Shown: positions 1 through 5,064 of the stretch, in pieces | Layout: every line of letters begins with the position of its first letter | Position numbering within the stretch: position 1 is the stretch's first letter | NCBI GenBank assembly: GCA_947176285.1 | Contig: CAMWQF010000138.1 | Span: forward strand, 1 to 7,391 | From: an uncultured Porphyromonadaceae bacterium | GTDB taxonomy: Bacteria > Bacteroidota > Bacteroidia > Bacteroidales > Muribaculaceae | DNA: 7,391 nt | Reading direction: 5' to 3' | Position numbers and translations under genes: made by a program | The notes under the pieces: generated by a model | Databases searched by the model: none | What the model saw: the letters and a program-made list of their open reading frames with translations, nothing else | Told to the model about the DNA's origin: nothing

Positions 1-495
1 TCAGTTCTTCTCTATTTCGTCCAACATCTTATTGACAAGTTTCTGCTGCTCTTCATCGTTTTTAAGTTGGTTGCGCACCATCTTTTCAGCGATGTCGATA
101 GAGAACTTGCTAACTTCATTTCTGAACTGGAGTTCAGCTTCCTTGCGTGACTGCTCGATAGAAACTTTAGCAGCTTCCATCACTTTACGAGCTTCTTCAG
201 AAGCTTCTTTCTTAGCTTCCTCGATGATCTGGCTCTTCATTTTTGCAGCTTCGCGGAGCATTTCAGCCTGACGGGCCTGAGCTTCACCTATCACCTTCTG
301 TGCGGACTCTTTAGCGTTGTCAAGTTGCTCCTTGGCTTCGCGTGCATATTCCACACCTTTGTCGATAGCGTCGGCACGCCCTTCCATCTGCTTGATGATC
401 ACAGGCCATCCCCACTTCGCGAGAACGATGAAGAGGAGGATGAACGCAACGAACATCCAGAACACCAGTCCAAAATCGGGCGTGAATAATTCCAT
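1..495 (-). CDS. atpF: F1Fo ATP synthase subunit b (peripheral stalk)
   Basis: Subunit b joins the membrane part to the F1 head as a long dimeric stalk and keeps alpha/beta from turning with the rotor. The 164-residue protein has a short extracytoplasmic N-terminus with TPDFGLVFWM, one membrane helix (about 8-28), KWGWPVI at the membrane exit and then a nearly unbroken charged helical coil (about 36-162) rich in Glu, Lys, Ala and Gln, with no prolines after the membrane exit. FSIDIAEKMVRNQL near the C-terminus resembles the region that binds the delta subunit. The length is normal. It is complete: its TGA stop is bases 1-3 of the window. It follows atpE after 28 bp. The delta, alpha and gamma genes expected next would be off the left edge. 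Confidence 0.95.
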   Translation of the reverse strand: MELFTPDFGLVFWMFVAFILLFIVLAKWGWPVIIKQMEGRADAIDKGVEYAREAKEQLDNAKESAQKVIGEAQARQAEMLREAAKMKSQIIEEAKKEASEEARKVMEAAKVSIEQSRKEAELQFRNEVSKFSIDIAEKMVRNQLKNDEEQQKLVNKMLDEIEKN

Positions 496-523
496 TCTTC
501 TAAGGATTTATGGCTAAAGCCGA

Positions 524-766
524 TCAGATGAAGAGTGCAAGTGCGGAAACGATCACAGCGAAAAGAGCAACACCCTCGATAAGAGCGGCGATCACGATCA
601 TATTGGAGCGGATGTCGCCTGCGCTTTCAGGCTGACGTGCGATTGCTTCCATAGCGCTGCTACCGATTTTACCGATACCGATACCTGCACCGATTGCTGA
701 AAGGCCAGCACCAAATGCTGCGCCGAAAGAGGCGAGAGCTTCTGCTACTAAAATCATTGAAAACAT
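524..766 (-). CDS. atpE: F1Fo ATP synthase subunit c (rotor ring proteolipid)
   Basis: The c subunit forms the membrane rotor ring that carries the coupling ion. The 80-residue protein is a typical two-helix hairpin: a Gly/Ala-rich first helix (about 5-38, with GAGIGIG at 26-32), the polar loop ARQPE (43-47) that contacts gamma and epsilon, and a second helix with the ion-binding Glu64 in AALIEGVALF. Position 31 is Ile where Na+-type rings have Gln, and the residue after Glu64 is Gly and not Ser/Thr, which argues for proton coupling. The start ATG at 766 is chosen; the internal Met4 is an alternative that would remove three residues. It lies 108 bp after atpB, an unusually wide gap for this cluster, and 28 bp before atpF. 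Confidence 0.96.
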   Translation of the reverse strand: MFSMILVAEALASFGAAFGAGLSAIGAGIGIGKIGSSAMEAIARQPESAGDIRSNMIVIAALIEGVALFAVIVSALALFI

Positions 767-817
767 AGTCTTTTTCTTTTTTATGAGTTATTATTGTTTT
801 TATTTATTCTTTTGAAT
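767..817 (-). promoter_or_regulatory. A-rich leader upstream of atpE (probable translation-enhancing region)
   Basis: The 51 bases before the atpE start are strongly A-rich on the transcribed strand, with a run like ATAAAAAAGAAAAAGACT just before the ATG and no strong Shine-Dalgarno. Bacteroidetes translation starts commonly depend on A-rich, unstructured leaders, so this one should give strong initiation. The c subunit is needed in about ten copies per complex and other bacteria boost atpE translation through its intercistronic region, so a similar role is reasonable. A small hairpin (TTATTC, TTTT loop, GAATAA on the plus strand, 804-819) lies at its upstream edge. No TAnnTTTG promoter motif was seen. 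Confidence 0.4.
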
Positions 818-833
818 AATTAGTCATGTTAGC

Positions 834-860
834 CTAATCAGTCTAATTGGACTAATTGGT
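834..860. repeat. Three tandem 9-bp units in the atpB-atpE intergenic region
   Basis: On the plus strand CTAATCAGT (834-842), CTAATTGGA (843-851) and CTAATTGGT (852-860) follow one another; all share CTAAT and the last two differ only in the final base. A further related sequence, AATTAGTC (818-825), is an exact inverted copy of GACTAATT (850-857), so the transcript could fold into an 8-bp stem enclosing the other units. The array lies 14 bp after the atpB stop. Its role is unknown; an intercistronic RNA structure affecting atpE expression or mRNA stability is one possibility. Confidence 0.6.
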
Positions 861-874
861 TGTCAACGCCGTTA

Positions 875-2128
875 TCAGGCTTTTGTGGATGCTGCCTCTT
901 CATGGGCATGAGGCTCATGCTCCTCGTGGATAGCCATCGAGATGAATATTGTAGATAGGAGTGTGAACACATATGCCTGGATGAAGCTGACAAGAGTATC
1001 AAGGGCAAGCATGAAAATCGAGAATATCAGCGAAACCACAGTTGAAACTCCTGCAATCGCTGCACCATATGCAGCGAAGATGAATATGAGGAGTGTCAGG
1101 GTGATTACGATCATGTGACCGCCCATCATGTTGGCAAAAAGACGAACACAGAGGGCTGCCGGCTTTGTGAAGATACCGAATACCTCAATCACCTGCATGA
1201 TCGGCAATGGAAACTTTAAGAAGAGAGGCACATCAGGCCAAAAGATTTCCTTCCAATAATGCTTGTTGCCGTTGATATTCGTTATCACGAATGTCATTAC
1301 AGCCAATACGAGGGTAATGGCAATGTTGCCTGTGAGGTTGGCACCACCGGGGAATATCACGATAAGTCCGAGAAGGTTCATCACAAGGATGAAGAAGAAT
1401 GCAGTGAGCAGATAAGGCGCAAATTTAGGTGCTTTGTCGCCCAGAGTGCTCTTGATCACACCGGTATAAATGAAATCCACACATAGTTCGAGGAATCCCA
1501 TTCCTTTACGTGGAGCCTTAAATCCATTGCGGGTATAGAATCTTACCAGACCCATCACCATCCATGTGACGAGAGCTGCTGCAATGAAGAGAGCGAGGAC
1601 ATTTTTTGTGATGGAGATATCAAAAGGCTTGTATTCCTTGTAATATTTGCCATCAAACTTAACGTATCCGTCAACAATCTCATCATTTTGTGCGGCAGCC
1701 AGGTTTTCTGCCTGAGCCTCTTCGGCTTCACTTGTGGGAAGCAACTGCACTACTTTATCTTTGTGCTTGCTTTCATGGGCAAGAACAAATTGATATGCAT
1801 CCTTCTTACCATCTTTAGAGATATTCACTATCTGCGGGATAGCCACTGAGTGGGTCTTACTGCTTTCCGGATCGCTCATCTCTTCATGTTTTACAAGCCT
1901 ACCCGAAGAGAAGCAGTGCCAGCTTCCGTCTTCTGCCCTTACGATCACCGGGAGCGGAATGCGATAGGTATGGCTGAATGGCACTTCCCATCCATAGCCG
2001 TCGCCGAGGTGGTGGAAGATGTTTCCTTTCACGTCTACCGCGCCCTTCTCCTCCTCCGATGCTTTGACGGAGAATGGAAGTGCTATGATTGACATGAGCA
2101 AAAACAGTATGGCAAATTTATTTCTCAT
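875..2128 (-). CDS. atpB: F1Fo ATP synthase subunit a with signal peptide and long N-terminal extracytoplasmic extension
   Basis: Subunit a is the stator half-channel that passes ions to the c ring. At 417 residues it is far longer than the 240-280 typical of most bacteria. Residues 1-23 look like a signal peptide (MRNK, a hydrophobic core, then a VKA-S cleavage site). About 24-172 is a polar, mostly beta-like extracytoplasmic region with an acidic Ala/Glu-rich stretch at 132-149. The canonical membrane part starts near DISITKNV (170-177). The essential arginine is Arg329 in TKPAALCVRLFANMMGGH, and Gln384 (FIQAYVFTLLSTIF) matches E. coli Gln252. His338 and Asp377 occupy the positions of E. 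coli Glu219 and His245. The C-terminus carries a His-rich tail, HEEHEPHAHEE (401-411). Signal peptide and extension are typical of Bacteroidetes AtpB. It begins 10 bp after atpC; no extra gene lies between them. Confidence 0.95.
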   Translation of the reverse strand: MRNKFAILFLLMSIIALPFSVKASEEEKGAVDVKGNIFHHLGDGYGWEVPFSHTYRIPLPVIVRAEDGSWHCFSSGRLVKHEEMSDPESSKTHSVAIPQIVNISKDGKKDAYQFVLAHESKHKDKVVQLLPTSEAEEAQAENLAAAQNDEIVDGYVKFDGKYYKEYKPFDISITKNVLALFIAAALVTWMVMGLVRFYTRNGFKAPRKGMGFLELCVDFIYTGVIKSTLGDKAPKFAPYLLTAFFFILVMNLLGLIVIFPGGANLTGNIAITLVLAVMTFVITNINGNKHYWKEIFWPDVPLFLKFPLPIMQVIEVFGIFTKPAALCVRLFANMMGGHMIVITLTLLIFIFAAYGAAIAGVSTVVSLIFSIFMLALDTLVSFIQAYVFTLLSTIFISMAIHEEHEPHAHEEAASTKA

Positions 2129-2138
2129 TACAGTTAAG

Positions 2139-2375
2139 TTAATAGATGCACACCGAAATTACATTATTGTCTACATCCGCAAGCCCTCCTTTGATGGCAT
2201 AGGTTTTCTCTTCACCGGCGGGTGTGCGGTAGTCGATAGAACCCTCAACAAGCACGGAAATCAGAGGCGCGTGATTTTTAAGCACTGTAAATTTACCGAG
2301 TTCTCCCGGAAGAGTCACAGCATCCGCATCGCCTTTGAAAACGACTTCCTGAGGTGAAATGATTTCTAAAGTCAT
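2139..2375 (-). CDS. atpC: F1Fo ATP synthase subunit epsilon, short form without the C-terminal helical domain
   Basis: Epsilon belongs to the central stalk and couples gamma rotation to the c ring. The 78-residue product covers only the N-terminal beta-sandwich: LPGELGKFTVLKNHAPLIS (22-40) and the strand pair around IKGGLADVDNN (61-71). Family members such as E. coli epsilon are about 130-140 residues and carry two C-terminal helices that can extend into F1 and inhibit ATP hydrolysis. Here the frame stops at TAA right after the sandwich, and atpB begins 10 bp later, so no helical domain is hidden downstream. The short form is, to my knowledge, usual in Bacteroidales, so I read it as an intact gene and not a truncation. 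Hydrolysis control would then need another mechanism. It starts 19 bp after atpD and lacks an obvious Shine-Dalgarno. Confidence 0.93.
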   Translation of the reverse strand: MTLEIISPQEVVFKGDADAVTLPGELGKFTVLKNHAPLISVLVEGSIDYRTPAGEEKTYAIKGGLADVDNNVISVCIY

Positions 2376-2394
2376 TATCGAAATGTGCTATTTG

Positions 2395-3894
2395 TTATAC
2401 TTCAGCAAGCATCTTCTTGCCTTTGGCGATCGCTTCATCGATAGTGCCGACATTGAGGAATGCCTGTTCGGGATATTCATCCATTTCACCGCTGAGAATC
2501 ATCTTGAAGCCGCGGATTGTTTCCTGAAGAGGCACCATCACTCCCGGAACACCGGTGAACTGCTCGGCAACATGGAATGGTTGGCTTAAGAAACGCTGAG
2601 CACGACGAGCGCGTGCAACCACGAGTTTATCCTCATCGCTGAGTTCATCGACGCCAAGGATGGCAATGATATCCTGAAGGTCGTTGTATTTCTGAAGAAG
2701 TTGTTTTGTCTGCTGAGCCACATTGTAGTGTTCCTCACCGATGATATTTGGATCAAGGATTCGAGAAGTTGAGTCAAGAGGGTCAACTGCCGGGTAGATA
2801 CCAAGTTCCGCAATCTTACGGTTAAGCACCGTAGTAGCATCAAGGAATGAGAATGTGGTAGCAGGAGCCGGGTCGGTCAAGTCATCAGCCGGCACATAGA
2901 TAGCCTGAACTGAAGTGATTGATCCATTCTTCGTTGATGTAATACGTTCCTGAAGGGCACCCATCTCAGAAGCAAGAGTTGGTTGATAACCCACTGCAGA
3001 AGGCATACGTCCGAGAAGCGCAGACACCTCTGATCCAGCCTGAGTGAATCGGAAGATATTGTCGATGAAGAGAAGGATATCTTGTCCGCCACCTTCGGCA
3101 TCGCGGAATTGCTCTGCCACTGTAAGGCCGGAAAGGGCAACACGCAGACGTGCACCTGGAGGCTCGTTCATCTGACCGAACACCATAGTCACCTGGCTTT
3201 TTTCAACTTCGTTCATGTCAACGTCCTCGAGATTCCATTCACCCTTTTCCATTCCGTCTTCAAACTTCTTGCCATATTTCATGACACCGCTCTCGATCAT
3301 CTCACGAAGAAGGTCGTTACCCTCACGAGTACGTTCACCTACACCTGTAAACACCGAGAAACCGTTTGATCCTTTCGCAATATTATTGATAAGTTCCTGA
3401 ATAAGCACAGTCTTACCAACACCGGCGCCACCGAAGAGACCGATCTTACCACCCTTTGTGTAAGGTTCAAGGAAGTCGATTACCTTAATACCAGTAAGAA
3501 GAATTTCTGTTGAGATAGCCAAATCCTCAAATGCGGGAGCCGGCTGATGGATAGGGCGGAGGTTGTCGCGGTCAAGGTCAGGAAGGTGGTCGATAGGTTC
3601 ACCAATTACATTGAGAAGTCTTCCCTTAACCTGCTTGCCGGTAGGCACAGCGATAGGGCGACCGAGGTTTTCTACTTCCATCCCACGACGAAGACCGTCG
3701 GTAGATTCCATTGCTACGCAGCGAACCGTCTGTTCGCCGATGTGCTGCTCGACTTCGAGAATCAGTTCCTCTCCATTATCACGCGTGATCTTTAGAGCCG
3801 CGTAGATGGGGGGTATAGTATCTTTGCCACCCTCGAAACTAACGTCGATAACGGGGCCGATGACTTGTGTGATCGTTCCTTTATTTGCGCTCAT
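2395..3894 (-). CDS. atpD: F1Fo ATP synthase subunit beta (catalytic)
   Basis: The catalytic subunit of the F1 head, which makes or hydrolyses ATP at three sites shared with alpha. The 499-residue sequence has the beta barrel at the N-terminus, the Walker A loop GGAGVGKT (155-162), catalytic Glu187 in GERTREGND, Walker B ending in Asp278 (ILLFIDNIFR), the family signature PAVDPLDSTS (368-377) and DELSDED (416-422), the counterpart of the DELSEED loop that contacts gamma and epsilon. It is longer than the usual 460-480 residues. Most of the excess is a charged insert at about 206-232, after EMIESGV and before the conserved QVTMVFGQMNEPPGAR; I recall a similar insert in other Bacteroidetes. The start ATG at 3894 follows an A-rich leader (CTAAAAAA) without Shine-Dalgarno. 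It is the first ATP synthase gene of the cluster, 73 bp after nuoH and 19 bp before atpC. Confidence 0.97.
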   Translation of the reverse strand: MSANKGTITQVIGPVIDVSFEGGKDTIPPIYAALKITRDNGEELILEVEQHIGEQTVRCVAMESTDGLRRGMEVENLGRPIAVPTGKQVKGRLLNVIGEPIDHLPDLDRDNLRPIHQPAPAFEDLAISTEILLTGIKVIDFLEPYTKGGKIGLFGGAGVGKTVLIQELINNIAKGSNGFSVFTGVGERTREGNDLLREMIESGVMKYGKKFEDGMEKGEWNLEDVDMNEVEKSQVTMVFGQMNEPPGARLRVALSGLTVAEQFRDAEGGGQDILLFIDNIFRFTQAGSEVSALLGRMPSAVGYQPTLASEMGALQERITSTKNGSITSVQAIYVPADDLTDPAPATTFSFLDATTVLNRKIAELGIYPAVDPLDSTSRILDPNIIGEEHYNVAQQTKQLLQKYNDLQDIIAILGVDELSDEDKLVVARARRAQRFLSQPFHVAEQFTGVPGVMVPLQETIRGFKMILSGEMDEYPEQAFLNVGTIDEAIAKGKKMLAEV

Positions 3895-3920
3895 TTTTTT
3901 AGAATGTCGAAAAAGTGTTG

Positions 3921-3949
3921 TTAATATTGGTCCTGAAGAAGGATTTCAA
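3921..3949 (-). promoter_or_regulatory. Weak candidate promoter upstream of atpD
   Basis: The minus strand reads TTGAAA (3949-3944), 17 bases, then TATTAA (3926-3921), with atpD starting 26 bp further on. This resembles a generic sigma-70 spacing. Bacteroidetes primary sigma factors favour TTTG near -33 and TAnnTTTG near -7, and the second motif is not matched. The upstream box lies in the loop of the inverted repeat. In a 73-bp A/T-rich gap such a match can occur by chance, so this is only a suggestion that atpD may have its own promoter. Confidence 0.15.
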
Positions 3950-3959
3950 GCCTTCTTCA
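3934..3959. other. Perfect 9-bp inverted repeat between nuoH and atpD (possible terminator or RNA-processing stem-loop)
   Basis: On the plus strand TGAAGAAGG (3934-3942) and CCTTCTTCA (3951-3959) pair perfectly around an 8-nt loop. It sits 8 nt after the nuoH stop and 39 nt before the atpD start, the expected position for ending or processing the nuo transcript. In the direction of transcription no U-tract follows (the next bases are GGACCAATATTAAC). A T6 run lies instead on the other side, which would suit only a plus-strand transcript, and no plus-strand gene is present. A classical intrinsic terminator for nuoH is therefore doubtful; an attenuator, an RNA-stabilising element or a remnant of rearrangement remain possible. 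Confidence 0.45.
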
Positions 3960-3967
3960 AGTATTTT

Positions 3968-5044
3968 TTAGAATAGCCAGCCGAATGCTGCACACACTGC
4001 CATCAGGGCAAGGTTAGCCAGCGCGATTGGCATGAGATATTTCCATTCGAAAGTAAGAAGCTGGTCGATACGCACACGGGGGAAAGTCCACTTAAACCAG
4101 ATAATGATGTAGCTGATGAAGAAAGCCTTTCCTAAGAACCAAACGATGCTTGGAATCCAGTTCATTACGTTATTGAAGCCATCCCATCCGGCGATGTGGA
4201 ACGGCATCCATCCGCCGAGGAACATAAGGGCTGCAATGCCGCTGACGATGAATAGGTTTAGATATTCTGACAGATAGAACATACCGAAACTGATACCGGA
4301 ATATTCAGTGTGAAAACCGGCGGTAAGTTCGTGTTCAGCCTCTGGAAGGTCAAATGGTCCGCGGTTGGTCTCAGCAGTAGCTGCAATCAGATAAAGCACG
4401 AAAGCAATAATTGCAGGGATGTGACCTTGGAAAATAAACCAGCAGTTTTCCTGTTTCCAAACGAGTTCATTGATATCCATGGTTCCGGCAACCAACACGA
4501 TGGCCATTAGTGCAAGCCCCATAGAGATTTCGTAGCTCACCATCTGAGCGCCGCTTCGCATTGCGCCTACGAGTGAATACTTGTTGTTGGATGCCCATCC
4601 GGCAAGGAGGATACCTATAACGCCAAGGCTTGAGACAGCAAGCATGAAGAAGATTCCGATGTTGTAGTTTATGATCTGAAGCCCGTAGCCCCAGGGGAGG
4701 CAAGCAAAGACTGTCACAGAAGCAGCCACTACAATATAAGGAGCAAGTTTGAAAAGGAACTTGTCGGTGCCTTTAAGAGAAATGATCTCCTTGATAAGCA
4801 TCTTAATGACGTCGGCGAAAAGCTGCATCAGACCCCAAGGACCAACACGCATCGGGCCGAGACGACATTGGAAATAAGCACAAAGCTTACGTTCGTAGAA
4901 GATGTAGAACATTGCCAGCACAGAATAGGCAGCAAGCAGAATCACACCGACTATAATGCATTCCACGAGAATAGTTGCCCATTCCGGCATGCAACCTAGC
5001 AAAAGGTCATTCAACCAATTGGTTATTATACTAAAGTCAAACAT
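3968..5044 (-). CDS. nuoH: NADH-quinone oxidoreductase subunit H (NuoH, membrane subunit)
   Basis: NuoH (ND1) anchors the peripheral arm in the membrane, forms much of the quinone chamber and starts the ion-translocating path. The 358-residue product is of normal length, with about eight membrane helices (roughly 24-48, 100-118, 128-150, 172-188, 208-223, 252-275, 296-318, 336-357). Diagnostic stretches are ERKLCAYFQCRLGP (51-64), GPWGLMQLFADVIKMLIKE (68-86), ASNNKYSLVGAMRSGAQMVS (151-170), ETNRGPFDLPEAEHEL (225-240) with the acidic loop residues next to the quinone tunnel, and FPRVRIDQLL (321-330). It starts 20 bp after nuoCD with no strong Shine-Dalgarno. The gene that normally follows, nuoI, is missing: the next gene is atpD after 73 bp. 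The reading frame ends with a natural C-terminus (AAFGWLF), so nuoH itself is not truncated. Confidence 0.96.
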   Translation of the reverse strand: MFDFSIITNWLNDLLLGCMPEWATILVECIIVGVILLAAYSVLAMFYIFYERKLCAYFQCRLGPMRVGPWGLMQLFADVIKMLIKEIISLKGTDKFLFKLAPYIVVAASVTVFACLPWGYGLQIINYNIGIFFMLAVSSLGVIGILLAGWASNNKYSLVGAMRSGAQMVSYEISMGLALMAIVLVAGTMDINELVWKQENCWFIFQGHIPAIIAFVLYLIAATAETNRGPFDLPEAEHELTAGFHTEYSGISFGMFYLSEYLNLFIVSGIAALMFLGGWMPFHIAGWDGFNNVMNWIPSIVWFLGKAFFISYIIIWFKWTFPRVRIDQLLTFEWKYLMPIALANLALMAVCAAFGWLF

Positions 5045-5064
5045 GTCGTTTTCTATCGTTTTGG

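Noticed and set aside
512..521. Short palindrome GGCTAAAGCC between atpE and atpF
   Set aside because: Only four base pairs with a two-base loop; too weak to be called a terminator or regulatory hairpin.
804..827. Tiny minus-strand frame ATG...TAA encoding MTNYSKE in the atpB-atpE gap
   Set aside because: Seven codons in an A/T-rich region with no ribosome-binding evidence; expected by chance.
834..860. Tandem repeats as a CRISPR array or phage attachment site
   Set aside because: Units are 9 bp with no spacers, and there are no cas, integrase or phage genes in the window.
2139..2375. atpC as a truncated pseudogene
   Set aside because: Start, stop and the beta-sandwich core are intact, spacing to both neighbours is tight, and short epsilon is, to my knowledge, normal in this group.
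3934..3970. Intrinsic terminator on the plus strand (hairpin followed by a T6 run)
   Set aside because: The geometry suits plus-strand transcription, but no plus-strand gene exists upstream for it to end, and the T-run overlaps the nuoH stop region and is separated from the stem by several bases.
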